The position numbers were made by a program, and so were the translations under genes. DNA of 64,000 bases from Brevundimonas mediterranea (GTDB taxonomy: Bacteria; Pseudomonadota; Alphaproteobacteria; Caulobacterales; Caulobacteraceae), in contig NZ_CP048751.1 of the NCBI RefSeq assembly GCF_011064825.1, forward strand, positions 744,001-808,000, read 5' to 3'. Under the pieces are notes generated by a model, which was not told the origin of the DNA, ran no database searches, and worked only from the letters and a program-made list of their open reading frames with translations. Positions 1 to 8,085 of this stretch are shown one piece after another. Position 1 is the first letter of the stretch; the number at the start of each line of letters is the position of its first letter.

Positions 1-1
1 C

Positions 2-577
2 GGCCTGACCCTGGCCTCGACCAGCTATCGTCTGGTTCCCGCCGTCAGCGCCCGCGAATCGGCCATGGACGTCGCCGCCGCCGTCGCCGATCTGAAACGC
101 CGCCTGCCGGGTCGCCCCCTCTATCTGCTAGGCCATTCGGCCGGCGCCCATCTGGCCGCCCTGGTCGGGATCGACCCCGACTATCTGGGAGCGGTCGGGC
201 TGAAGCCGTCTGATCTGGCGGGGGTCATCCTGCTGGACGGGGCGGGCTATGACGCCACCGCCCCGCGCGGCGACGACCGGATCGATCAGTGGCTGGGCCA
301 GACCTATGACCAGGCTTTCGGCGACCAGGCGGCCGCCCTGTCGCCGACATTGCGCGTCCGCCCCGGCGTCGCCTATCCGCCCTTCCTGATCTTCCACGTC
401 GCGCGGCGTCAGGATTCGGCCGTCCAGAGCCGCGACCTGGCCCAGGCCCTGACCCGCGCCGGCGGCCGGGCCGAGGTCGTCGCCGCCCCTGACGACAGCC
501 ACATGACCATCAACCGCGGCTTCGGCGTCGCCGGCGACCCCGAGGGCGAACGCGCCGCCCGCTTCATCTCGGGCTAA
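2..577 (+). CDS. alpha/beta hydrolase (esterase/lipase-like), 5' end missing
   Basis: The reading frame is open from the first bases of the window, so the N-terminus lies outside it; an internal Met at 65 is not the start. The visible 191 residues carry a SYRLVP stretch typical of the oxyanion-hole side of esterase/lipase-fold enzymes, the nucleophile elbow GHSAGA, and a late His in DDSHM that would complete the Ser-Asp-His triad. It therefore looks like a carboxylic-ester hydrolase of the BD-FAE/HSL-like group. Substrate is unknown. No signal peptide can be judged because the start is missing. It lies 31 bp before a small membrane protein on the same strand. Confidence 0.8.
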   Translation, partial: GLTLASTSYRLVPAVSARESAMDVAAAVADLKRRLPGRPLYLLGHSAGAHLAALVGIDPDYLGAVGLKPSDLAGVILLDGAGYDATAPRGDDRIDQWLGQTYDQAFGDQAAALSPTLRVRPGVAYPPFLIFHVARRQDSAVQSRDLAQALTRAGGRAEVVAAPDDSHMTINRGFGVAGDPEGERAARFISG

Positions 578-608
578 CAAACGGCCGAGGGCATGCTAGC
601 CAGAGGCC

Positions 609-1055
609 ATGAACCCCTCCCTGATCGCCATCCTCGTCGTCGTCCTGGCCGGGGGCGCCACCGCCCTGCAGGCGCCGACCAACGCCAAGCTGGCCACGGC
701 CGTCGCCTCGCCGGTCAACGCCGCCTTCATCTCCTTCGCCGTGGGCACGACCGTGCTGGGGATCGTCGCCGCCCTGATGCAGACCCGGCCCGACATGGCC
801 GCCGCCCGCGCCCTGCCCTGGTACGCCTGGCTGGGCGGGGTGTACGGCGCCTGTTTCGTGGTCGCCGCCGCCTGGGGCGTACCGCGCCTGGGCGTGGCCA
901 TGACCATCACCCTGATGGTCGGCGGCCAGCTTCTGCTCAGCCTGATCCTCGACCATTTCGGCGCCCTGGGCGTGCCGCGCCAGCCGCTGAACCTGGGCCG
1001 GATCGCCGGGGTGGGGCTTGTTCTCGCCGGCGTCCTTCTGGTTCGCCGGTCTTGA
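609..1055 (+). CDS. DMT-superfamily membrane protein, YdcZ/DUF606 type
   Basis: A 148-residue protein made almost entirely of hydrophobic segments, consistent with four to five membrane helices. The N-terminal pattern with LQAPTNAKLA and the central GGVYG segment match the YdcZ (DUF606) family of small drug/metabolite-type transporters, which usually have about 140-150 residues. The transported substrate is not known. It ends 16 bp before the likely uvrC start, so the two may be co-transcribed. Family assignment is from recognition of the sequence style. Confidence 0.75.
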   Translation: MNPSLIAILVVVLAGGATALQAPTNAKLATAVASPVNAAFISFAVGTTVLGIVAALMQTRPDMAAARALPWYAWLGGVYGACFVVAAAWGVPRLGVAMTITLMVGGQLLLSLILDHFGALGVPRQPLNLGRIAGVGLVLAGVLLVRRS

Positions 1056-1071
1056 GCCTATATCCCCCCGG

Positions 1072-2937
1072 ATGACCGAGGAGACGCTCGATTCCAACCT
1101 GAAGGCCGCCGCCCTGATCGCCGACGAGGCGCGCCGGGCCCCCGACAAGCCGGGCGTCTATCGCATGTATGGCGAGGACGGGTCCTGCCTCTATGTCGGC
1201 AAGGCCAAGTCGCTGAAGAAGCGGATCGTCCAGTACGCCCAGGGTCGGTTCCACACCCAGCGCATCGGCCTGATGGTGGCCCAGACCCGGTCGATGGAGC
1301 TGGTCGTCACGGCGTCAGAGACCGAGGCCCTGCTGCTGGAATCCAACTTCATCAAGAAGCTGAAGCCGCGCTTCAACGTCCTGCTGCGCGACGACAAGTC
1401 CTTCGCCGAGCTGATGATCCGCAGCGACCATCGCGCCCCCCAGGTGAAGAAGCATCGCGGCGCCCACACCACGCCGGGCCACTATTTCGGCCCCTTCGCC
1501 TCGACCTGGGCGGTCAACCGGACCCTGAACACCCTGCAGAAGGCCTTCTTGCTGCGCTCCTGTTCCGACAGCGTCTACGAGACCCGGACGCGGCCCTGCA
1601 TGCTGCACCAGATCAAGCGCTGCTCGGCCCCCTGCACCGGCCTGATCAGCCTGGAGGACTATGGCGAACTGGTCACCGAGGCCGAACAGTTCCTGCGCGG
1701 CAAGTCCCGCGCCGTCATCGGTCGCCTGTCGCAGGAGATGCAGGCGGCGTCGGACGCCATGGACTTCGAACAGGCCGCCCGCGTCCGCGACCGCATCCGC
1801 GCCCTGTCCGCCATCTCGATGGAGAACTCCGTCAGCGCCGACAGCGTGGCCGAGGGCGACGTCTTCGCCCTGCACAGCGACGGCGGCCAGGCCTGCGTCC
1901 AGGTCTTCTTCTATCGCGCCGGCCAGAACTGGGGCGGCCGCGCCTATTTCCCGCGTGTGGACAAGACTGACACCGACCCGGAGATCCTGGCCGCCTTTCT
2001 GGGCCAGTTCTACGAGGACAAGCCGATCCCGCGCCTGATCCTGTCCAACGTCCGCCCGCACGAGCTGGAGCTGCTGGAAGAGGCCTTCTCGATGAAGGCG
2101 GACCGCAGGATCGAGATCGTCCGCCCCATGCGCGGCGAGAAACTGGCCCTGGTCGACCACGCCCTGACCAACGCCCGCGAGGCCCTGGGCCGCCGCCTGG
2201 CCGAAAGCTCGGCCCAAGGGAAGATCCTGGACGAGGTCTGCGAGGCCTTCGGCCTGGAGACCCGGCCCGAGCGGATCGAGATCTACGACAACGCCCACAT
2301 CCAGGGGACCAACGCCGTCGGCGGCATGGTCGTCGCCGGCCCCGACGGCTTCCAGAAGTCGCAGTATCGCAAGTTCAACATCCGGGGCGAGGATCTGACC
2401 CCCGGCGACGACTACGGCATGATGCGCGAGGTGATGCGCCGCCGCTTCGCCCGCCTGGTCAAGGACGAGGAAGAGGGCGAGGACGCCGTCCGCCCCGACC
2501 TGCTGCTGATCGACGGCGGCGCGGGCCAGCTGGCCGAGGTGCTGGCCGTCTTGGCCGACCTGGGCCTGGACGACATCGCCGTGGTCGGCGTCGCCAAGGG
2601 GCCGGACCGCGATGCAGGGATGGAAAAGTTCTTCATGCCCGGCAAGCCCCCCTTCATGCTGCCGCTGAAGTCGCCGGCCCTCTACTACCTGCAACGGCTG
2701 CGCGACGAGGCCCACCGCTTCGCCAACGGCGCCCACGCCAAGCGCCGCTCGATGGACATCAAGAAGAATCCCCTCGACGAGATCGAAGGCGTCGGCCCCG
2801 GCCGCAAGAAGGCCCTGCTCCACGCCTTCGGCTCCGCCAAGGGCGTCAGCCGCGCCTCGGTGGCGGACCTGCTGAAGATCGACGGAATCAACCAGGCCCT
2901 GGCCGAACGCATCCACGCCTTCTTCAGGAAAAGCTGA
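1072..2937 (+). CDS. uvrC: UvrABC excision nuclease subunit C
   Basis: UvrC makes the two incisions flanking a DNA lesion in nucleotide excision repair. The 621-residue protein has the expected order: a GIY-YIG nuclease domain (about 20-105, with GVYRMYG and LYVGKAKSLKKR), a UVR domain (around 215-250, MDFEQAARVRDRI), an RNase H-like C-terminal nuclease domain (around 390-550, with LIDGGAGQL) and a final helix-hairpin-helix (IEGVGPGRKKALL). An in-frame Met at 1018 would overlap the upstream gene. The ATG at 1072 follows that gene's stop and begins with MTEETLD, so it is preferred. In many alphaproteobacteria pgsA follows uvrC closely; here three genes lie between them. Confidence 0.95.
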   Translation: MTEETLDSNLKAAALIADEARRAPDKPGVYRMYGEDGSCLYVGKAKSLKKRIVQYAQGRFHTQRIGLMVAQTRSMELVVTASETEALLLESNFIKKLKPRFNVLLRDDKSFAELMIRSDHRAPQVKKHRGAHTTPGHYFGPFASTWAVNRTLNTLQKAFLLRSCSDSVYETRTRPCMLHQIKRCSAPCTGLISLEDYGELVTEAEQFLRGKSRAVIGRLSQEMQAASDAMDFEQAARVRDRIRALSAISMENSVSADSVAEGDVFALHSDGGQACVQVFFYRAGQNWGGRAYFPRVDKTDTDPEILAAFLGQFYEDKPIPRLILSNVRPHELELLEEAFSMKADRRIEIVRPMRGEKLALVDHALTNAREALGRRLAESSAQGKILDEVCEAFGLETRPERIEIYDNAHIQGTNAVGGMVVAGPDGFQKSQYRKFNIRGEDLTPGDDYGMMREVMRRRFARLVKDEEEGEDAVRPDLLLIDGGAGQLAEVLAVLADLGLDDIAVVGVAKGPDRDAGMEKFFMPGKPPFMLPLKSPALYYLQRLRDEAHRFANGAHAKRRSMDIKKNPLDEIEGVGPGRKKALLHAFGSAKGVSRASVADLLKIDGINQALAERIHAFFRKS

Positions 2938-3004
2938 AGTTCGGCCTCGGCCTTGCGGCCTCGTGGCCGTTGAGTCCGGATTGAAGCGAGGCTACAGGCG
3001 AGTC

Positions 3005-3628
3005 ATGAGCGACATCGACGACGAACTCACCGCCGGATACCGCAGGTTCCGCACCGAGCACTGGCCCGCCGCCCGTGCCGAGTACGAAGCCCTGGCCGAG
3101 TTGGGCCAGAAGCCGCACACCCTGATCGTCGCCTGTTCCGACAGCCGCGCCGATCCGGCCCTGATCTTCGACGCGGCGCCCGGCCAGTTGTTCGTAGTAC
3201 GCAACGTCGCCAATCTGGTCCCGCCCTACGAGCCTGACGGCCTGCTGCACGGGGTGTCGGCGGCGCTGGAGTTCGGGGTCAAGGTGCTGAACGTGCGCCG
3301 CATCGTCGTCATGGGCCATGCCCACTGCGGCGGGGTCGACGCCATGTTGAACGGGGCGCCCGACATCTGCGCCGACTTCGTCGCCCCCTGGGTGGCCCAG
3401 GGCTCGGCCGTCGTCCGCCGCGTCGCCGAGGAAGTGTCCGAAGATCAGGTCGAAGGCGCCGCCGAAGAGGCCGTCGTCCGCCTGTCGATCGAGAACCTGC
3501 GCACCTTCCCCTGGATCGCCGAGCGCGAGGCGGCCGGCGAACTGACCCTGACCGGCCTGCATTTCGGCATCGCCGACGGCGTCCTGCGCGCCCTGACGAA
3601 CAAGCCGCGGTTCGAACCGTTGGCGTGA
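3005..3628 (+). CDS. beta-class carbonic anhydrase
   Basis: Catalyses reversible hydration of CO2 to bicarbonate. The 207-residue product has the beta-class zinc and dyad motifs: CSDSR (Cys44, Asp46, Arg48), and GHAHCGG giving His105 and Cys108. Length is normal for the family (about 200-220). No signal peptide is seen, so it is cytoplasmic. The start at 3005 (MSDIDDEL) is chosen over an upstream in-frame codon because the extension shows no family similarity. It stands between uvrC and a toxin-antitoxin pair. Confidence 0.92.
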   Translation: MSDIDDELTAGYRRFRTEHWPAARAEYEALAELGQKPHTLIVACSDSRADPALIFDAAPGQLFVVRNVANLVPPYEPDGLLHGVSAALEFGVKVLNVRRIVVMGHAHCGGVDAMLNGAPDICADFVAPWVAQGSAVVRRVAEEVSEDQVEGAAEEAVVRLSIENLRTFPWIAEREAAGELTLTGLHFGIADGVLRALTNKPRFEPLA

Positions 3629-3637
3629 CTTGCGCGA

Positions 3638-3656
3638 AGTAGTGGAAAACACTACT
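3638..3656. promoter_or_regulatory. palindromic operator in front of the toxin-antitoxin pair
   Basis: A perfect 7-bp inverted repeat, AGTAGTG-gaaaa-CACTACT, ends 8 bp before the antitoxin start codon. Phd/YefM antitoxins autoregulate by binding palindromes overlapping their own promoter or ribosome-binding site, so this is the likely autoregulatory operator. The dyad is seen directly; the function is inferred. Confidence 0.6.
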
Positions 3657-3664
3657 ATTGAACC

Positions 3665-3910
3665 ATGGAACGGACGATCACCGCGACTGAGGCCAATCGC
3701 GAGTTCTCGCGCATCTTTCGCGAGGTGGCGTCTGGCGAGTCCTACGTCGTCACCGCGCACGGCAAGCCGCTGGTGCGGATTACGCCTGCAACCGCCGGCG
3801 AGCCGACAGACGATGAACGCGTCGCTCGGCTGCACGCCCTTGTGGACGATTTGGCCGCCCTGCCCGCCCGCGCGCCCGGACGCATCACACGTGAAGACGG
3901 TTACGCTTGA
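3665..3910 (+). CDS. antitoxin, Phd/YefM type
   Basis: An 81-residue protein beginning MERTITATEANREFSRIF, with VASGESYVVTAHGKPLVRI, the hallmark N-terminal DNA-binding and dimerisation fold of Phd/YefM antitoxins. The acidic, less ordered C-terminal half is where such antitoxins wrap their toxin. The stop codon overlaps the toxin start by four bases (TTGA). It probably represses the pair through the palindrome just upstream. The partner is a PIN-domain protein rather than Doc or YoeB, a common mixed combination. Confidence 0.85.
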   Translation: MERTITATEANREFSRIFREVASGESYVVTAHGKPLVRITPATAGEPTDDERVARLHALVDDLAALPARAPGRITREDGYA

Positions 3911-4362
3911 AACTGGCGCTCGACACCAACGTTCTGGGTTACGCCGCCGGCATCGGTGATGACGAACCCAAGCGTCAGCGCGCGTTAGGGGTGCTGAAGA
4001 CGCTCGCCAAGCAGAACCTCGTCATCCCGACCCAGGTTGCCGGCGAGTTCTACAACATCCTGACACGCAAGGGCGGACACCCGCCGAAGGTCGCCAGGAA
4101 GATCGTGCTGGACTGGAGCGCTGGCGTTGGGCTGACCGCCGCCTCGGCCACGACCATGGACGCCGCGCTGGAGGCCGCGGCCTTCTTCAATCTACAGATC
4201 TGGGACGCCTTGATCCTGACCGTCGCCGCCGAAGCGGGCTGCGGCCTTCTGCTTTCCGAAGACATGCAGGACGGCTTCGTCTATCGAGGCGTGACCATCG
4301 CCAATCCGTTCGCGGAGACGCTTCATCCCCTGCTCGCGTCCCTGCTGGAAATCCTGCCATGA
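3907..4362 (+). CDS. PIN-domain ribonuclease toxin, VapC type
   Basis: A 151-residue PIN-domain protein. The expected acidic quartet is visible: Asp6 (LALDTNVL), Glu47 (QVAGEFYN), Asp100 (IWDALIL) and Asp119 (SEDMQDG). VapC toxins are Mg-dependent RNases that cut tRNA or rRNA and stop translation until neutralised. The start is a TTG that overlaps the antitoxin stop. The 3' end overlaps the ATG of pgsA by four bases (ATGA), so an essential phospholipid gene appears translationally coupled to a toxin. The target RNA is unknown. Confidence 0.85.
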   Translation: MKLALDTNVLGYAAGIGDDEPKRQRALGVLKTLAKQNLVIPTQVAGEFYNILTRKGGHPPKVARKIVLDWSAGVGLTAASATTMDAALEAAAFFNLQIWDALILTVAAEAGCGLLLSEDMQDGFVYRGVTIANPFAETLHPLLASLLEILP

Positions 4363-5006
4363 CCACCTATCCGCACCGCGCCAATCCGATCCCGAATATC
4401 CTGACCGGCATCCGCCTGTTCGCCGGTGTGGTGATGTTCGCCATGATGGCCGGCGCCGCGCCGGGGGCGCTGGACGCCTGGCTGTCGCCGGACACCCAGG
4501 CCAAGTTCGGGATCTGGGCCTTCTGGATCTTCGTCATCGCCGCCTCGACCGACTGGGTCGACGGCTTCCTGGCGCGCCGCTGGAACTCGACCACGCGGTG
4601 GGGCGCCATCCTGGATCCGATCGCGGACAAGGTGTTGATCACGGGGGCTATCCTGGGCGTGCTCGCCTCCGGCTCCCTGCCGGGCATCGCCCTGCCCTGC
4701 GGCCTGATCCTGTTCCGTGAGTTCGCGGTCTCGGCCCTGCGCGAGACCATGGCCGGGCGGATCGAACTGCCCGTCACCCTGGCCGCCAAGTGGAAGACCA
4801 CCGTGCAGATGGTCGCCCTGGCCGCGCTGCAACTGACCCTGTTGTGGAACGCCTTCGGCCTGCAGGAGCCGGACGGTTCGCCCCTGTCGTGGCAGCCGGC
4901 GTTCGAATCCTTCGCCGTCTTCCTGATCTGGTTCGCCGCCGTCATCACCCTGTGGACCGGCTGGCAGTATTTCCGCGAAGCCAAGCGCCAGATGCGGGAT
5001 CTCTAG
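4359..5006 (+). CDS. pgsA: CDP-diacylglycerol-glycerol-3-phosphate 3-phosphatidyltransferase
   Basis: Makes phosphatidylglycerol phosphate, the committed step of phosphatidylglycerol synthesis in the inner membrane. The 215-residue protein carries the complete CDP-alcohol phosphotransferase signature DG-x2-AR-x8-G-x3-D-x3-D, beginning at DGFLARRW and ending DPIAD. Several hydrophobic helices surround it and an early NIPNILT-like segment (PIPNILTGIRL) is present. The start overlaps the toxin stop by four bases. The stop codon overlaps, on the opposite strand, the stop of the next gene. Confidence 0.93.
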   Translation: MTTYPHRANPIPNILTGIRLFAGVVMFAMMAGAAPGALDAWLSPDTQAKFGIWAFWIFVIAASTDWVDGFLARRWNSTTRWGAILDPIADKVLITGAILGVLASGSLPGIALPCGLILFREFAVSALRETMAGRIELPVTLAAKWKTTVQMVALAALQLTLLWNAFGLQEPDGSPLSWQPAFESFAVFLIWFAAVITLWTGWQYFREAKRQMRDL

Positions 5007-5518
5007 GGCCTGAGCGTCAGACCCGCCGGCGTCGCCTCGAAAGCGGACAGCCGACCCAGATAGCTCATGCCCAGCAGCGAATAGGTCAGGCCTTCCTCGA
5101 CCACCAGGGCCTCGACCTTATCGACCCGAACCCCCGCGACCGAGATCGTCTTCAGTTCGACCGGCGCGGCCCGCACCACGCCCGAGGCGGTCTGGACCTT
5201 GCCGGTGAAGGCTTCCGGCGCAGGATCGACACCCAGCCGACGTGCGTCGGCGCGCGTCAGGGCCACCACGCTGGCGCCCGTATCCACCAGAACCTGGACC
5301 GCACGGCCGTCGATCCTGGCCTGCGCCCAGTAGTGACCGTCCGGCCCCTTGACCACCTGGGTCGGGGTTCCGGACGCGGAAGCCGCAACAGCGACATCGG
5401 CGGAAGCCGCCATGGCTGTCTCTCCGCCGTCCAGATGACGGATCGTGAAAGCTGTCGCGAACGAGGCCATGAGGGCGACGCTCAGCACGGCGGCGGACTG
5501 AAGGTCGATGCGGATCAT
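5003..5518 (-). CDS. retropepsin-like aspartic protease, membrane anchored
   Basis: A 171-residue protein with one N-terminal hydrophobic segment (about residues 8-26), so probably anchored in the inner membrane facing the periplasm. The C-terminal half has the single-motif aspartic protease signature VDTGASVVALT and a later LGMSYL segment, as in the clan AA retropepsin-like family (TIGR02281), which act as dimers. Substrate is unknown. It converges on pgsA with the two stop codons overlapping. Confidence 0.82.
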   Translation of the reverse strand: MIRIDLQSAAVLSVALMASFATAFTIRHLDGGETAMAASADVAVAASASGTPTQVVKGPDGHYWAQARIDGRAVQVLVDTGASVVALTRADARRLGVDPAPEAFTGKVQTASGVVRAAPVELKTISVAGVRVDKVEALVVEEGLTYSLLGMSYLGRLSAFEATPAGLTLRP

Positions 5519-5593
5519 GCACCCTGCCTATCCGACCCAGGTTGGAATGCGGTGAACCGACTTGGCTGACGAAAGCTTAAGCCCCGAGCCGTC

Positions 5594-5812
5594 CTAGCCC
5601 AGCTTGGCCGGGTCCACCCGAGACCGCCGGGACGGCAGATCCGCCATCACCGCCGCCCTTTCCGCGTCGCTGAGCGCGCGCCAGCCGGCGATCTCGCCTA
5701 AGGTCCGGAAACACCCCAGACACAGGCCGCTTTCGCCATCGACGGCGCATACCATGACACAGGGCGTGGCGATCGATTTCGGCGGCCCGGCCGGGCGCGG
5801 GACCCTGCTCAA
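5594..5812 (-). CDS. DUF1289 family protein
   Basis: The C-terminal part matches DUF1289: PCVMVCAVDGESGLCLGC with four closely spaced cysteines followed by RTLGEIAGW. These are short proteins (about 60-80 residues) thought to bind metal; function is not established. No ATG lies in a suitable place. A TTG at 5812 would give a 72-residue product of normal family size, but there is no clear ribosome-binding site, so the start is uncertain. The frame stays open upstream to 6175, which I regard as non-coding extension. Confidence 0.7.
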   Translation of the reverse strand: MSRVPRPAGPPKSIATPCVMVCAVDGESGLCLGCFRTLGEIAGWRALSDAERAAVMADLPSRRSRVDPAKLG

Positions 5813-5856
5813 TGTGACACCATCAAGAAATATACTCCGCTTGCTGATCGATAAAT

Positions 5857-5884
5857 TTGCAATTTCCGCAAAACTGCCTATCTT
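5857..5884 (+). promoter_or_regulatory. possible promoter for the 50-residue gene
   Basis: Within an AT-rich island, TTGCAA at 5857-5862 and TATCTT at 5879-5884 are separated by 16 bp and lie about 85 bp before the small gene at 5969. The element is a reasonable vegetative promoter but is only a pattern match. Confidence 0.3.
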
Positions 5885-5968
5885 GGGCTCTGACGCGAAA
5901 CGACTGATGGTGAGATTCCATAGGTACGACGCGTCTCTTTTCATCGTTCTGCGAAAGGAGACGCCAAA

Positions 5969-6121
5969 ATGAACGATAAGGAGCGTAACCTCCAACACGC
6001 CATGATGTCCTTCGCCCTGTGGGGCGGGATGCTGGTCAACAGTCGGCACATGCCGTCGAACTCGGGACGGGCGGTCAGCCATCCGTCCAACTTCGTACCC
6101 TATACGCCCAAGAAACCCTGA
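5969..6121 (+). CDS. unrecognised 50-residue protein
   Basis: An ATG at 5969 sits 8 bp after a strong AAAGGAG ribosome-binding site (5954-5960) and opens a 50-codon frame (starting MNDKERNLQHAMMSF, ending FVPYTPKKP). A rho-independent terminator follows 25 bp after the stop, and an AT-rich promoter-like region precedes it, so this looks like a complete single-gene unit. The middle (MMSFALWGGMLVNS) is moderately hydrophobic but too short for a confident membrane helix. I do not recognise a family. It is divergent from the DUF1289 gene. Confidence 0.65.
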   Translation: MNDKERNLQHAMMSFALWGGMLVNSRHMPSNSGRAVSHPSNFVPYTPKKP

Positions 6122-6146
6122 CGGCCTCGAAAGCCCGACGTGCAGC

Positions 6147-6171
6147 AGCCCCGGTCCGCGCCGGGGCTTTT
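6147..6171 (+). terminator. rho-independent terminator
   Basis: An 8-bp GC-rich stem (AGCCCCGG / CCGGGGCT) with a 6-base loop is followed immediately by a T run. It ends the 50-residue gene's transcript before the crotonase-family gene. Confidence 0.8.
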
Positions 6172-6237
6172 GCAATTCCGGGCTTGCGTAACGCGGCGTC
6201 GGCGTCCGATGACGGAGGCGGAACGAGGAGACGACCG

Positions 6238-7035
6238 ATGGGCCTGATCGCCGAAACCAGACAGGGCGCGATCCTGATCTGGACGCTGGACCGCGAGACC
6301 CGGCTGAACGCCCTGCCCGACCTGACCGACGGCGACGAATTCGCCGACGCCTGCGCCCGCGCCAACGCCGACATGACGGTCAAATGCGTGGTCCTGACGG
6401 GCGCCGGGCGCGCCTTCTCGGCCGGCGGCGACCTGACCGCTATGCGAGACCGGCGCGACCTGTTCGAAGGCTCAGGCGCCGAGATCCGCGCCCGCTATCG
6501 CCGCGTCGTCCATCGGATCGTCCGCAGCCTCTATGATCTGGAGATCCCGCTGGTCTCGGCCGTCAACGGTCCGGCCATGGGCCTGGGCTGCGGCATCGCC
6601 GCCACCGCCGACATCCGCATCGCCTCGGACCGGGCCAGCTTCGGCGTGCCCTTCCTGAAGCTGGGCATCATTCCCGGCGACGGCGGGGCCTGGCGGCTGC
6701 CGCGCGACGTCGGCTACGCCCGCGCCGCTGAAATGCTGTTCACCGGCCGCAGCATCGACGCCGAGACGGCCGAGCGCTGGGGCCTGGTCAATCGGGTCGT
6801 GCCGCACGACCGGCTGATGGACGAAGCCCTGATCACCGCCGGCCAGATCGCGGCCCAGCCGCCCCAGGCCCTGCGCATGGCCAAGACCCTGATGCGTCAG
6901 GGCCGCGACCAGACCTTCGAACAGATCCTGGAGCTGTCGGCCGCCATGCAGGCCCTGGCCCACATGACCGAGGACCATCTGGAAGGCGTGAACGCGGTGC
7001 TGGAGAAGCGGCCGGGAGACTTCACCGGCCGCTGA
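6238..7035 (+). CDS. crotonase-family enzyme (annotated as enoyl-CoA hydratase) lacking the usual Glu pair
   Basis: A 265-residue crotonase-fold protein. SAGGDLTAM and NGPAMGLGCGIAATAD supply the CoA-binding and oxyanion-hole elements, and LGIIPGDGGAWRLPR follows. In authentic enoyl-CoA hydratases two glutamates act on the water; by alignment from memory the first is Gly here (GCGI instead of GCEL) and the second is Phe (VPFLKLG instead of QPEVKLG). An Asp in PGDGG may serve instead. So it is a CoA-dependent enzyme of the superfamily, but not clearly a hydratase. The ATG at 6238 is preceded by GAGGAG. Confidence 0.8.
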   Translation: MGLIAETRQGAILIWTLDRETRLNALPDLTDGDEFADACARANADMTVKCVVLTGAGRAFSAGGDLTAMRDRRDLFEGSGAEIRARYRRVVHRIVRSLYDLEIPLVSAVNGPAMGLGCGIAATADIRIASDRASFGVPFLKLGIIPGDGGAWRLPRDVGYARAAEMLFTGRSIDAETAERWGLVNRVVPHDRLMDEALITAGQIAAQPPQALRMAKTLMRQGRDQTFEQILELSAAMQALAHMTEDHLEGVNAVLEKRPGDFTGR

Positions 7036-7044
7036 CCCGCCGGC

Positions 7045-8058
7045 TTACGACTGGCCGGCCGAACGCATGGCCTGGTTGGGCCCCACTCCGGCGCTGGCCG
7101 GGCGGGCGACGCCCGCCTTCTGGCCCGGCTTCATGAACTTCACCAGCACCCGCTGCCCGATCAGGAAGGGGGTGTTGTCGGCCGAAACCACCACTTCGAC
7201 CACCCGTTCGTCGGTCCTGGCCGAGGGATCCTCGGACTGCAGCTGACGGGCGCCGAAGACTGCGGCGCGGCGCAGGACCCGCCCGACCGAAATCTTGGTC
7301 GGATCCCCCTCGGGCGTCAGTTCGACCTCCTGACCGACCGTGACATTGGGCAGGTCCGCCTCGACGATCTCGGCCCGCACGATGCGGTCGGTGTCCGGCT
7401 CAAGGTCGAACATGGCGGTGACGTTCAGGGTCGAGGCGCCGGCGCCGGGCTGGGCGTAGCGGCGGGCGATCCGACCGTCCATAGGCGCGCGGATCACCGT
7501 CAGTTCCTGATTATAGCGGGCCTCGTCCAGACGCGACTGGGCCGTCTGGATCGCGGCCTCCTGCGACGCGAGACGCGCTTCGGCCTGGGCGATCTGATCG
7601 CGGGCCTGATCCAGACGCTGGGCGGCGACGAAATTGGTCGAGGCCAGCCGCGACAGCCGGTTGTACTCGCGCCGGGCGGCGGTCAATTCGACGCGCGTCA
7701 GCCCCAGCTGCGCGCGGCTCTCCGACACAGCCGCAGCCGCGCTCTGCGCCGCCAGACGGGTCTCGTCGTCCTCCTGTCGCGCCAGGATCTGGCCGGTGAC
7801 GACCCGGTCGCCCTCGTTGACGAAGACTTCACGCACCACGCCGCCGCGACGCGCGGCGACCTTGATCACCCCGCCCTCGACGTCGGCCTTGCCGTTGGCG
7901 ATGGCGGCGTAGGGGCTGTCGATCTTCTGGGCGGATTCTTTCTCGACCTGGGCCTTCTTGGCCGCCCCGGCCTTGCTGAAGGCCATGAAGCCGACGACCA
8001 GGACGATGATCAGGACCAGGCCGATCCAGAGCCATTTGTTTTTGAGGAAGGCGGGCAT
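7045..8058 (-). CDS. ABC exporter membrane fusion protein (DevB/MacA-like)
   Basis: A 337-residue periplasmic adaptor. It has an N-terminal membrane anchor (residues about 9-28), a lipoyl/barrel half-motif (GGVVREVFVNEGDRV), a long alpha-helical hairpin (about 95-190, rich in Ala, Gln and Glu), and a second lipoyl segment (IRAPMDGRIARRYAQPG). Such proteins link an inner-membrane ABC transporter to an outer-membrane channel. It is the last gene of a three-gene minus-strand operon with its ATPase and permease. No outer-membrane channel gene is adjacent. Confidence 0.88.
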   Translation of the reverse strand: MPAFLKNKWLWIGLVLIIVLVVGFMAFSKAGAAKKAQVEKESAQKIDSPYAAIANGKADVEGGVIKVAARRGGVVREVFVNEGDRVVTGQILARQEDDETRLAAQSAAAAVSESRAQLGLTRVELTAARREYNRLSRLASTNFVAAQRLDQARDQIAQAEARLASQEAAIQTAQSRLDEARYNQELTVIRAPMDGRIARRYAQPGAGASTLNVTAMFDLEPDTDRIVRAEIVEADLPNVTVGQEVELTPEGDPTKISVGRVLRRAAVFGARQLQSEDPSARTDERVVEVVVSADNTPFLIGQRVLVKFMKPGQKAGVARPASAGVGPNQAMRSAGQS

Positions 8059-8085
8059 GACGGTTCAGTCCGTTGGAAAAGGGTC

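Noticed and set aside
1315..2916. A 533-codon minus-strand frame opposite uvrC
   Set aside because: Composition is typical of a GC shadow frame; uvrC domains are complete on the plus strand.
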